Shown: in pieces, positions 40,572 to 48,200 of the stretch
How positions within the stretch are numbered: position 1 is the stretch's first letter
How the letters are laid out: every line of letters begins with the position of its first letter
Source of the DNA: Spartinivicinus marinus
GTDB taxonomy: Bacteria > Pseudomonadota > Gammaproteobacteria > Pseudomonadales > Zooshikellaceae
Length of the DNA: 64,000 nt
Assembly (NCBI RefSeq): GCF_026309355.1
Contig: NZ_JAPJZK010000001.1
Coordinates: 3,740,501 to 3,804,500, forward strand
Reading direction: 5' to 3'
Position numbers and translations under genes: made by a program
Notes under the pieces: generated by a model
What the model saw: the letters and a program-made list of their open reading frames with translations, nothing else
What the model was told of the DNA's origin: nothing
Database searches by the model: none

Positions 40572-41507
40572 GTGCTTATTGATTATCAAGTATTAATTGC
40601 CAATCTGGCCGTTGATATTAAACAACATTTAATTAGCTTAGAGCTTACCGACGAAGCGGGCATTAAATCTGATCGTGTCACCCTTAAGTTATCTGACCCT
40701 GAAGGTAACTTACCGATACCCGCCAAAGGCACCAAGCTATCAGTCGCCATCCAGAATATTCATATGGGTGACTTCATTATTGATGAGGTATCACTCTCTG
40801 GCCCACCTAATCAGATGACCATTCAGGCGAAAGGAGCTAACTTAAGGGATCAACTCCGTAGCCCTAAGTCACGTTCATGGCATCAAAAAAAACTGGTAGA
40901 TATAGTTACCACCGTAGCTAATGACAATGGGTTGAAGCCTAAAATTGCAGAAGTATTTACCTCTATTGTCATTGACCATATAGACCAGACTGAAGAATCA
41001 GATATTAATTTTTTAAGTCGTATGGCGTTAGATCATGGGGCAATTGTTAAGCCAATGATGGAGCATTTAGTCTTTGTTGAGCGTGGCAAAACCAAAACAG
41101 CAACTGGTAAGCAACTGTCAGCAATAACAATTTCTAAAATTAATAAATGGAATTTAAAAGCCCCTGACAGACAATATTATAAAAGTGTGATGGCTAAGTA
41201 TCACAGTGCTGAAGGTGGTAAGACAGAGCATGTAAAGGTTGGCAATGGTGAACCGATCTATACTATTAAAATGGTATATCCAACCAAGGAAGCAGCCAAG
41301 GCCAGTGCTAAAGCGAAGCTAAGTGGGTTAAATGATACAGAAGCCAGTTTAAGCATAACGGTAGTAGGTAATCCTGAATTAATAGCTGAACGGCCAGTGA
41401 TTATTCAAGGTGTAAGGACTGGTGTTGATGGTCGGTGGGTAGTTAAACAGGCAAAGCATTCAGTTAGTGCCTCAGGGTATACAACGAGTGTTGATTTAAT
41501 TAAGTGA
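40572..41507 (+). CDS. Late control/baseplate hub protein gpD-like
   Basis: A 311-residue hub protein starting with GTG. LISLELTDEAGIKSDRVTLKLSDPEGNLPIPAKGTKLSV and DQTEESDINFLSRMALDHGAIVKP are conserved in P2 gpD. It is the last gene of the P2-like tail operon. Confidence 0.93.
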   Translation: MLIDYQVLIANLAVDIKQHLISLELTDEAGIKSDRVTLKLSDPEGNLPIPAKGTKLSVAIQNIHMGDFIIDEVSLSGPPNQMTIQAKGANLRDQLRSPKSRSWHQKKLVDIVTTVANDNGLKPKIAEVFTSIVIDHIDQTEESDINFLSRMALDHGAIVKPMMEHLVFVERGKTKTATGKQLSAITISKINKWNLKAPDRQYYKSVMAKYHSAEGGKTEHVKVGNGEPIYTIKMVYPTKEAAKASAKAKLSGLNDTEASLSITVVGNPELIAERPVIIQGVRTGVDGRWVVKQAKHSVSASGYTTSVDLIK

Positions 41508-41519
41508 AGTGTAAAGGGA

Positions 41520-41567
41520 ATTATACGTCAGCATGACACAATTTATTACATCGCTCTGACGTATAAT
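41520..41567. repeat. 12-bp inverted repeat after tail operon
   Basis: ATTATACGTCAG (41520-41531) and CTGACGTATAAT (41556-41567) form a perfect 12-bp stem with a 24-base loop, 12 bp after gpD. There is no T-run. It may end the late transcript. It is not an attC site (no AAC/GTT core). Confidence 0.5.
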
Positions 41568-41725
41568 ATAAAGCTAAAAACCATTCATACTATTAAAAAT
41601 CAGCTTATTTGTGAAGAATAGTTAAATATTAATCTGGATATAAAACTGTGAGTTTGATCAATTAGTTTGGGGTGTTAAACTTCACTACGACGTAATGTAT
41701 CACGTCATAGTGACGTTCATTAATA

Positions 41726-41732
41726 GTTAGGC
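41726..41732 (+). other. Left boundary of cassette array (core site)
   Basis: GTTAGGC is the consensus 7-bp core where integron cassettes join. It lies 11 bp before the first cassette gene. Upstream (41690-41720) CACTACGACGT and ACGTCATAGTG form a near-perfect hairpin that may belong to a remnant attC or attI-like site. Confidence 0.6.
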
Positions 41733-41742
41733 AATCTAAATC

Positions 41743-42279
41743 ATGAAGCTGCCAGATATTGAAAGAAAGCACGTAATTCAGTTTTGCTCAGGATTATCTG
41801 ATGCGCTCCCTGTAAAAATTCCATTGCGCCCATTGAAGGATGCCGACCAGAGGGACTGCTTTAATATCTTAAGTGAACATGTTGCTGAGCATGGCGGGAG
41901 TCAGCTATTCGGGTGGTCAATTTGGGAGTGGCCAAGCGTAATGATCGAGGCTGAATTTCACTCTGTATGGAAAAATGATGCAGGTGAAATCATAGATCTC
42001 ACACCAAAACCAAAATATTTTGAGTATACGATCTTCGTTCATGATTCGAGTAAGGTTTACCAAGGTCGTCAAGTCAATAATATTCGTAAGCCTATAGCAA
42101 AGGGGCTGACCACCAAAAAGTACATTGAAACAGCGGATGAAATTTACGCAGAAATGAACAAAGGAGATCTCGCAAATTATCATGGTGAACTGGAAGCAAC
42201 CCCGAAGCTAATGAGGCTCCACCAAAAAATGGCTGATCTTCAGCGAAAGTTAATGAAAAAACATGGCAGTCCAAACTAA
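41743..42279 (+). CDS. Cassette gene 1: hypothetical protein
   Basis: A 178-residue soluble protein of unknown family (SGLSDALPVKIPLRPLKDADQRDCF, then LFGWSIWEWPSVMIEAEFHSVW). It has no promoter of its own and ends 2 bp before an attC site, the normal layout for a promoterless integron cassette. Similar proteins occur in other cassette arrays as far as I recall, with no function. Confidence 0.75.
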   Translation: MKLPDIERKHVIQFCSGLSDALPVKIPLRPLKDADQRDCFNILSEHVAEHGGSQLFGWSIWEWPSVMIEAEFHSVWKNDAGEIIDLTPKPKYFEYTIFVHDSSKVYQGRQVNNIRKPIAKGLTTKKYIETADEIYAEMNKGDLANYHGELEATPKLMRLHQKMADLQRKLMKKHGSPN

Positions 42280-42280
42280 T

Positions 42281-42405
42281 GCCTAACAAATTGCTTCACG
42301 CGGACACATACTGCTACGCTCGTTTTTGTGTCTGTCGCTACGATCCGATCCATTTTTCCACAAAAAAGCTCTCCACAGTATGTGCCGGTGAGCAAGGCGT
42401 TATAC
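42281..42405 (+). other. attC site 1
   Basis: GCCTAAC at 42281-42287 and GTTATAC at 42399-42405 are the outer core sites. Between them, TTGCTTCACGCGGACACATACTG and the complement of CAGTATGTGCCGGTGAGCAA form the expected imperfect stem with extrahelical bases. Length is 125 bp, like the longer Vibrio-type attC sites. Confidence 0.8.
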
Positions 42406-42423
42406 ATTACGAGGAGGTAGCAA

Positions 42424-42819
42424 GTGATAGAAGGAAGTTGTTGTTGCGGAGCAGTTCAATTTGAGTTGTCTGAAAAGCCAAGCATGCTAGGTATGTGTCA
42501 TTGCAGTCGCTGCCGTAAGGTTGGTGCAAGCGCTTTGGCATTCGTAAAAGCCGATAATTTTCAAATTACTGCTGGCCTAGACAAAATAACAACCTATAAA
42601 GCGCAGCCACCATATAAATATGATCGTTGTTTTTGCTCTCTCTGCGGCACAGCGCTTGGTGAAGTCTTGTCAGGTATGGAGTCCTTTCCAATCAATGCAA
42701 ATTGCATAGACGGTGAATTTAAAATTGAAAATAAATTCCACGAATTTGTTTCTGAAAAACCAGGCTGGCTAAAAATTGGTGATAATGCCAAGCAATTCAG
42801 TGAACACCCACATGATTAG
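42424..42819 (+). CDS. Cassette gene 2: GFA-family protein
   Basis: A 131-residue GFA-family zinc protein. GSCCCGAVQFEL, CHCSRCRKVGAS and CFCSLCGTALGE supply the conserved Cys clusters of glutathione-dependent formaldehyde-activating-like proteins. Substrate is unknown. GFA genes are common in cassette arrays. It has an AGGAGGT ribosome-binding site close to the cassette start. Confidence 0.88.
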   Translation: MIEGSCCCGAVQFELSEKPSMLGMCHCSRCRKVGASALAFVKADNFQITAGLDKITTYKAQPPYKYDRCFCSLCGTALGEVLSGMESFPINANCIDGEFKIENKFHEFVSEKPGWLKIGDNAKQFSEHPHD

Positions 42820-42828
42820 CTAGCCAAT

Positions 42829-42883
42829 GTATAACAGAGCTAGCCAGAGGGACTGCCAAACAGTCGCTTCACTCTGGTTAGGT
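42829..42883 (+). other. attC site 2
   Basis: GTATAAC at 42829-42835 and GTTAGGT at 42877-42883 bound a stem (CCAGAGGGACTG with CAGTCGCTTCACTCTGG) around CCAAA. At 55 bp it is a short typical attC. Confidence 0.8.
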
Positions 42884-42900
42884 TTTCTAGAGGTATTGAA

Positions 42901-43326
42901 TTGAATCTTAAGATTGACGATAAATCAGTACCAATCGATATTTTTTGTTTGCCAGAAATGAGTTTGAGCTCGGCTCGGGCAAAAATGACCAAATGGACAT
43001 ATTCACTCTCCATTAAAGAGCAAGAGTTCATCGAGCTTCTAGAGGACGAATACCATCAGCTGATTTCAGATCTAAAAGAAGATGATGAGCAGGTTGGTGA
43101 AATTCAAGATGAGTTGGGTAAGGCAGGTTACCCTGCCTTAGATAAAGTACTACAAGATAACGAGTTGTTGTTCTCAACAATCTACTATTTATTTGAAAAT
43201 TTGATTTCCAACTTTAGTAGTTCAGGTGCTTCTACAGTTTATTGGCATGATGACATTACTTCATGTGAATATAAGCAGGGAAAAGTATATATTTATGGTA
43301 TTTGTTATAGCAAAGCACAAACCTAA
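42901..43326 (+). CDS. Cassette gene 3: hypothetical protein
   Basis: A 141-residue acidic, helical protein with TTG start, 17 bp after the previous core site. Its stop codon lies inside the following attC. Family not recognised. Confidence 0.7.
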   Translation: MNLKIDDKSVPIDIFCLPEMSLSSARAKMTKWTYSLSIKEQEFIELLEDEYHQLISDLKEDDEQVGEIQDELGKAGYPALDKVLQDNELLFSTIYYLFENLISNFSSSGASTVYWHDDITSCEYKQGKVYIYGICYSKAQT

Positions 43327-43393
43327 CAAGCAAAGGCAGCAGCGCCCTGCGGGATGGACGCGCTAACGCGCACCTTTGCTTGCGGCGTTAGCT
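43321..43393 (+). other. attC site 3
   Basis: ACCTAAC at 43321-43327 and GTTAGCT at 43387-43393 enclose AAGCAAAGG...CCTTTGCTTGCGG arms and an inner GC-rich hairpin. Length is 73 bp; the cassette 3 stop codon falls in the first core site, a common cassette feature. Confidence 0.85.
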
Positions 43394-43411
43394 TTTCTCA
43401 CGGAGATATAA

Positions 43412-44254
43412 ATGAGATCAATCATTTTTGCATTACTACTTCTTTCCTCTTCGCTCATCTGGGCGAGTGAAATATCAGTAGGAGGGGTCGATTTAAATAT
43501 TCCTGTGCCTGAAGGTTATAGTGCTGTTACACCTGAAATGGCAGTTCTTTATGAGGTTCAAAAACAATTCGTCGCACCTATGAACGAAGAGTTTGTTACA
43601 TTTATACCTGATGGCTTCGTCGATATGGTGTTGAGAGACGAAATACCTGAATTGCCTCGACGCTTCACAGTACAAACGGCCAAAAGCTTAATAAGCATAG
43701 CTGTAACAAGCTCAGATTTTGAGGCCCTTAAAAAAACCATAAAATCTCAAAATTCCGAGTTAATGAAGAAGGTCGAAGCTCAGTTGCCTGAGCTAATGGG
43801 AAAAATGAATGAAGGAATTAAAGAAAAATATGATGTTGATCTTGCTCTTTCTATATCGCAGATGGTACCTATGCCGGTGCATGAGGAAACAGACCGTACG
43901 CTCTCTTACTCATCGTTAGTTAAATATGATATGAAAGATGAAATGGGCAATCCAGCTCCCTTTGTTTCAGTCGTTACAGCAACGTTCGTACATATTAAGG
44001 GAAAAGTTTTATTTCTTTATTCATATGCAGAAGAGTCAGACTTAGAATGGAGCAAGAAAGCCTCTCATGAGTGGGTTAGCAGTATAGTTAACTCAAATCC
44101 ATCTGACTTCCAGGAAAGCATTATAGAAAAAGTTCCTTCAAGTGTTTCTAGAATCGATTGGGGGCAAGTTGGTATTAAAGCCGTAATAGGCGCTCTTGTT
44201 GGTCTAATAATTGGTCTGTTTGGGTGGCTTAGAAACCGTGCAAAAAAAAGCTAA
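43412..44254 (+). CDS. Cassette gene 4: exported, membrane-anchored protein
   Basis: A 280-residue protein with a signal peptide (MRSIIFALLLLSSSLIWASE, cleavage near ASE), a soluble domain and a C-terminal transmembrane helix (AVIGALVGLIIGLFGWL) followed by a positively charged tail. It is thus anchored in the inner membrane with the main domain outside the cytoplasm. Function is unknown. Its stop lies inside attC 4. Confidence 0.8.
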   Translation: MRSIIFALLLLSSSLIWASEISVGGVDLNIPVPEGYSAVTPEMAVLYEVQKQFVAPMNEEFVTFIPDGFVDMVLRDEIPELPRRFTVQTAKSLISIAVTSSDFEALKKTIKSQNSELMKKVEAQLPELMGKMNEGIKEKYDVDLALSISQMVPMPVHEETDRTLSYSSLVKYDMKDEMGNPAPFVSVVTATFVHIKGKVLFLYSYAEESDLEWSKKASHEWVSSIVNSNPSDFQESIIEKVPSSVSRIDWGQVGIKAVIGALVGLIIGLFGWLRNRAKKS

Positions 44255-44303
44255 CAAGGCGCTCCACGTGGATTCTTCGCATCGGCGTGCTTAGTCGTTA
44301 GCC
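44249..44303 (+). other. attC site 4
   Basis: AGCTAAC at 44249-44255 and GTTAGCC at 44297-44303 with AAGGCGCTCCACG and CGGCGTGCTTAG arms. It closes the array; no further cassette is visible to its right. Confidence 0.75.
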
Positions 44304-44404
44304 TCACAGAAAACTCTTTTCTTAATAATTTTAATATTTTTACCAGTCTACCTGTACTTGCAGGGCACTTGTAAGTAGCTTTTTCCCTTGTAGAAGGAGA
44401 CTCC

Positions 44405-45149
44405 ATGTCTAAACCTATCTTCGCCTGGATGGGCGGCAAGCGCCGTTTAGCTAAGCATATCTTACCATTATTTCCTGATCATACTTGCTATGTTGAGCCG
44501 TTCTGTGGCGCAGCAGCATTATTTTTTATGAAGGAACCTTCAAAAGCTGAGGTGCTTAATGATACCTCCTCGGACGTGATTAATTTATTTAGGGTGGTAC
44601 AACATCACCTTGAAGAATTTATCCGACAATTTAAGTGGGCTTTGGTTAGTCGTCAGTTGTTTGAATGGACCACCAGAGACGTTAACCGATATTCAGCGAG
44701 CAGCGCGTTTTTACTACCTACAACAACTAACCTTTGGCGCTAAGCCAACTGGCAGAAACTTTGGTACCAGTACCACCACGCCACTGAGATTAAATTTAAC
44801 CAGGTTAGAAGAAACACTTTCACAAGCTCATTTGAGACTAGCCAGGGTAACGATTGAGCATCTGGATTGGCAGCAATGTGTTAAGCGCTACGACCGGGAA
44901 CACACCTTGTTTTACCTTGACCCACCTTACTGGGAAACGAATGGCTACGACAACAAGTTTGATTTTGACCAATACGAAGCCATAGCAGAACTAGCCAAAA
45001 CCAGCAAAGGCCGATTTGTGGTTAGCATTAATGATCACCCTGATATACGGCAAGTGTTTGAAGGACTGAAAATTAATGAGGTTAAAATCAACTACACGAT
45101 AGGAGGTAATAACAGAAAGCAATCAAAAGAATTAATTATTTGTAATTAA
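44405..45149 (+). pseudogene. DNA adenine methylase, frame-shifted
   Basis: Two overlapping frames together encode one Dam-type enzyme. The first (44405 on) has FAWMGGKRRLAKHILPLFP, the SAM-binding FxGxG region, to QLFEWTT. The second continues NGPPETLTDIQRAARFYYLQQLTFGAK and contains the catalytic DPPY (YLDPPYWETNGY). The shift lies around 44655-44680 and equals one extra base (or two missing). It could be a true disabling mutation, a sequencing error or, less likely, recoding. Homologous phage Dam proteins protect DNA from restriction or time replication. Confidence 0.8.
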
Positions 45150-45159
45150 TCAGCCCAGG

Positions 45160-45348
45160 TTAAAACCTAGGCTCAATATCACCAGTTCCCACCTCACCTA
45201 AATATCGTAACGCTCTCAATTCTTCAGGCTCCAAAATGCTAACACCGCCTATTGCTTCAATAACAATACCAGTCTTTTTAGACAAGGCTGTTAGTTCTTT
45301 GATGAATTGCTGTAAGCGTTGCTCTTCTGTTGGGGTGGCTGGTTTCAT
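45160..45348 (-). CDS. Hypothetical small protein
   Basis: A 62-residue protein (KELTALSKKTGIVIEAIGGVSILEPEELRALRYLGEVGTGDI) with an AGGAGAG ribosome-binding site and opposite orientation to the late genes. Similar helix-plus-strand small proteins are found in phages; function unknown. Confidence 0.6.
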   Translation of the reverse strand: MKPATPTEEQRLQQFIKELTALSKKTGIVIEAIGGVSILEPEELRALRYLGEVGTGDIEPRF

Positions 45349-45581
45349 AGTGCTCTCCTTGCTGGTGTTTGTTTACATGTCCAGACTAACTCTGGTCTAA
45401 ACACCCAGCAAGCAGATGAATTGATTATCTGCGTCTGTACGGACGAGTATGAAGCTTAGAAGAAAGTTAGTATAAAGTGCTAATATAGAGTAGTATGCCG
45501 TATCTAATTAACTCTTAATTATTAGATAAGTGTTACGGAGTTCTAACAAATCATCTAAGAATGGTTTTCTCTATCGAGTAA

Positions 45582-45624
45582 TTTGTGTGCTTGGTTTTCG
45601 ATAGTGCTATTTCTACCAACACAC
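45582..45624 (+). promoter_or_regulatory. Conserved 5' leader hairpin of RRM gene, copy 2
   Basis: TTTGTGTG (45582-45589) pairs with CACACAAA around 45620-45627, matching the hairpin upstream of the other RRM gene. The rest of the 290-bp gap 45349-45641 holds the likely promoter and nothing else recognisable. Confidence 0.4.
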
Positions 45625-45641
45625 AAAATAGAGGAAAGTTT

Positions 45642-45914
45642 ATGAAAATGTACGTTGGCAACCTGTCTTATAGTGTAACAGCCGATGATTTAAAAGAAGC
45701 TTTTTCAGCTTATGGTACTGTAGCAACTGTGGACCTTATCACTGATCGTGACTCGGGTCAGTCTAAAGGATTTGGTTTTGTTGAAATGGAAAATAATTCT
45801 GAAGCGGATGCAGCCATCAAAGGAATGAACGGAAGCTCTTTGCAAGGTCGTAACATCAAAGTTAATCAAGCGCAGCCTAAAACTAATAGTCGTCCTCAAC
45901 GCAGAAGGTATTAA
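45642..45914 (+). CDS. RRM-domain RNA-binding protein, copy 2
   Basis: A 90-residue RRM protein identical in amino acid sequence to the protein encoded at 4217-4489 (RNP2 MYVGNLSY, RNP1 KGFGFVEM). The start is at ATG 45642 behind GAGGAAAG, as in copy 1; a longer frame starting at 45585 covers the leader hairpin. Nucleotide differences are synonymous. It lies in the ssrA-proximal end of the prophage. Confidence 0.9.
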   Translation: MKMYVGNLSYSVTADDLKEAFSAYGTVATVDLITDRDSGQSKGFGFVEMENNSEADAAIKGMNGSSLQGRNIKVNQAQPKTNSRPQRRRY

Positions 45915-45934
45915 TTTTAGTTTAGCTACGCAAT

Positions 45935-45950
45935 CCTCCCAATAGGGAGG
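45935..45950 (+). terminator. Hairpin after RRM copy 2
   Basis: CCTCCC, AATA loop, GGGAGG, 20 bp after the stop; only a short T-stretch follows, so it may be a weak terminator or an RNA-stabilising hairpin. Confidence 0.45.
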
Positions 45951-46018
45951 TTGCCATTACTTGGAAATTGGATGACTTAAAAAGTGCCTGATGTAAAGGT
46001 TTTCCTTATACTTGATAA

Positions 46019-46276
46019 CTAGCTATTTAAACAAGCAGATAAATGATCAATAATTAATTTTGAATGTTGATTAATAAAATAGACATAATTTTTTAGATAA
46101 TTTAATTCTTCTTTTAAAATCACTGCTTTTTGTACCTCCTTAATTGGCTTTAGATATATACCTGTTGATGTCTGGATAATATCGTTGCTTTCTCCTTTGT
46201 TTATACCTTGAGTTGCTATCTCGGCAACTTGTGTTTCTTCTTGAAAATTACCCCAAGGTTTCACTCTAAAAGACAT
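46019..46276 (-). CDS. Hypothetical small protein
   Basis: An 85-residue protein with a helical C-terminal half (LKEELNYLKNYVYFINQHSKLIIDHLSACL). It is divergent from the XRE gene at 46501 with operator-like palindromes between them. Family not recognised. Confidence 0.55.
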   Translation of the reverse strand: MSFRVKPWGNFQEETQVAEIATQGINKGESNDIIQTSTGIYLKPIKEVQKAVILKEELNYLKNYVYFINQHSKLIIDHLSACLNS

Positions 46277-46397
46277 GTTTCATCCTTAAGGCACTAACTT
46301 AAGCACTTACGTCCAAGCCGTTGATAAGAGAAATTACAAGTAATCATACGTGATGTAAATCATATTACTCTGAGCAATAATTAATCATTTAGAAATT

Positions 46398-46446
46398 TGC
46401 CAAATGGCATTGGCTTATTGCGTTAATTTTTTGGCATTTCGCCAAA
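46398..46446. promoter_or_regulatory. Two palindromic operator candidates
   Basis: TGCCAAATGGCA (46398-46409) and TTTGGCATTTCGCCAAA (46430-46446) lie in the divergent promoter region upstream of the XRE gene at 46501. Centre-to-centre distance is about 34 bp. They are likely autoregulatory sites for that protein. Confidence 0.6.
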
Positions 46447-46500
46447 ACCAGGAGTGAAATTCATAGTAAATATTCGCAATAGGTTCATAATGAAAAAATT

Positions 46501-46860
46501 ATGAAAAGAAGTACCAAAGTAACCCAGGAAGTAAAGGCAATTGGAGATCGACTTAGGCACGCCATCAATAGCCATTCGCTTTCGGTTGAGCAAATAGGGC
46601 AGAAGGTAGGGCTTAGCCCAACACAAATTTATGACCGAATAAGGTACGGCAATCTTAGATTGCACGAAGCTGTTGCACTGGGTCGGTTGCTTGGTATTGA
46701 CTTGGAGTGGCTGGCTACTGGCTATGAAGATATTCCAAACCTTGAAGGTGTCGTAGCAAAACTATCTGAGCTCCACAAAACCAAGCCACAAACTGTTGAA
46801 AGCTTTCTTTTAACAATTGATCGGCTATGGCTTGAGGAGCAACTTGGAAGTCATAAGTGA
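46501..46860 (+). CDS. XRE-family regulator near att site
   Basis: A 119-residue protein. The HTH spans about residues 16-55 (HSLSVEQIGQKVGLSPTQIYDRIRYG) and is followed by LHEAVALGRLLGIDLEWLATGYED, a typical C-terminal extension of XRE regulators. It probably controls the divergent gene or the neighbouring RRM gene. It is the last gene before the ssrA-proximal att site. Confidence 0.75.
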   Translation: MKRSTKVTQEVKAIGDRLRHAINSHSLSVEQIGQKVGLSPTQIYDRIRYGNLRLHEAVALGRLLGIDLEWLATGYEDIPNLEGVVAKLSELHKTKPQTVESFLLTIDRLWLEEQLGSHK

Positions 46861-46932
46861 TTTATTGAAGGGTACAAATTTGAGTGAAAGCTTATAAATG
46901 TATGAGGGGAGAACTAAAAGTACCCACGATGA

Positions 46933-47076
46933 TAACTCTTTGATTTATAAATAACTATTTGGGGAGGTGTGGGGAAATCATGGGTTCCACGTGGGGAACC
47001 CGGCATTAAAAACAGGGTGATTTAGGCTATCTTGGTGTTAAGGTTTGAAGTTAAGTCTGTATGTTAACTCTTTGAT
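46933..47076. repeat. Candidate integrase arm sites and hairpin
   Basis: The 12-bp direct repeat TAACTCTTTGAT occurs at 46933-46944 and 47065-47076; TTGATATTTAA also occurs near the distal site at about 4698-4708. A hairpin GGGTTCC-GGAACCC lies at 46982-47001. The position, within 200 bp of the att core and gene-free, suits integrase or excisionase binding. Confidence 0.45.
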
Positions 47077-47112
47077 ATTTAAGTAAATATAAGACCGTTT
47101 GATAAATGAAAT

Positions 47113-47137
47113 TGGTGGAGGCGGCGGGAATTGAACC
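47113..47137 (-). repeat. ssrA-proximal prophage attachment site
   Basis: The 25-bp end of ssrA, identical to 4740-4764. Integration has preserved the full tmRNA 3' end, so the host gene remains intact. Confidence 0.92.
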
Positions 47138-47483
47138 CGCGTCCGCCAGTTCTCTGCCTTCGGCTCTACATGTTTAGATTCGTCTATTTAGTTAGCTCAA
47201 AACAACCCGACGATCAGGATGTAACAAGCGAGCCTGAAAATTAGTTTAACTGATCCGCCTCAGGCATGCTTCACAGCGACCTTGTTTAAATTGACAGTTG
47301 AAACCAGCCAACAAGTAAGCCAATTACAACCGCTAGCTGGGTATTAAGCAGCTAGAGCGCCTTGAGCGCCGAAGTTATCGTCGTTTGCGATTACTATTTT
47401 GCAGCTTTTGATTTACGAGATTGGCTGCCATCTCGACATGCACCTGAAGGTTTCGTAACCGTCGTCGAATCCAAATCGCCCCC
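47113..47483 (-). ncRNA. ssrA: tmRNA (ssrA)
   Basis: The 5' end GGGGGCGATTTGG (at 47483) pairs with the 3' GCCTCCACCA end (at 47113). The mRNA-like part encodes the tag from 47388 to the stop at 47344: ANDDNFGAQGALAA, which with the charged Ala gives a 15-residue tag ending ALAA. It rescues stalled ribosomes and marks the nascent chain for proteolysis. smpB lies directly upstream. The 14-codon tag is longer than the usual 10-11 codons in Gammaproteobacteria. Confidence 0.97.
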
Positions 47484-47547
47484 GAAACCTTAATGGATAT
47501 TAGGTAAGATAAGGGTTTTAACAGTAAGTTTCAACCCTAAAATAAAA

Positions 47548-48024
47548 CTAGTGGCGCATAAGCCGTTGCTTTTGCTTCTGCCAGTCTTTTTCTTTCTCTG
47601 CTGCTCGTTTGTCATAATCCTTTTTACCTCTGGCAATTGCAATTTCACACTTAACCAGGTGTTTTTTCCAATAAAGAGCTGTGCAGATGCAGGTTTGCCC
47701 TTTTTGTTGGGTAATAGAAAATAACTTAGCTAGTTCTTTGCGGTGAAGTAGTAATTTTCTGTCTCGTTGCGGGTCTGCTACAACATGAGTAGATACTGTG
47801 CTTAAAGGAGTAATATTGGCACCTACTAGCCAGGCTTCACCATCCTTAAGTAAGACATAGCTATCCACTAGTTGTACTTTACCTGCACGCAGGCTTTTTA
47901 GCTCCCAGCCAGATAAGGCTATTCCCGCCTCAAACCGTTCATCGATATGGTAGTCGTGGCGAGCTTTTTTATTGAGAACAATTGTACTGCTGGACTGACC
48001 AGACTTTTTCTGTTTCTTTACCAT
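47548..48024 (-). CDS. smpB: SsrA-binding protein SmpB
   Basis: A 158-residue Smp[33 protein letters not shown] and the C-terminal [27 protein letters not shown]-like basic helix are intact. It delivers tmRNA to the ribosome A site. Adjacent to ssrA as in most Gammaproteobacteria. Confidence 0.98.
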   Translation of the reverse strand: MVKKQKKSGQSSSTIVLNKKARHDYHIDERFEAGIALSGWELKSLRAGKVQLVDSYVLLKDGEAWLVGANITPLSTVSTHVVADPQRDRKLLLHRKELAKLFSITQQKGQTCICTALYWKKHLVKCEIAIARGKKDYDKRAAEKEKDWQKQKQRLMRH

Positions 48025-48200
48025 AGTGGTATATTATACGGTTATATAACAAAATGTGCTATCACTCTGTGGTATATGTTCTTGTTTGACAGGGGTAAAT
48101 GACTAAAATGCCACATCTTAACCTGTTAAGCGTTGCTAGCACTAAGCTCGCTATGCTTTATGGGGGTTAATACGCCAATTACAACTACAAGAGGTTACAC

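Noticed and set aside
41520-41567. Inverted repeat as a fifth attC site
   Set aside because: The arms lack the AAC/GTT core trinucleotides needed for integron recombination.
42279-42464. Open frame across attC 1 (MPNKLLHADTYCYARF...)
   Set aside because: It is the imperfect stem of the attC site; such frames appear by chance within attC sequences.
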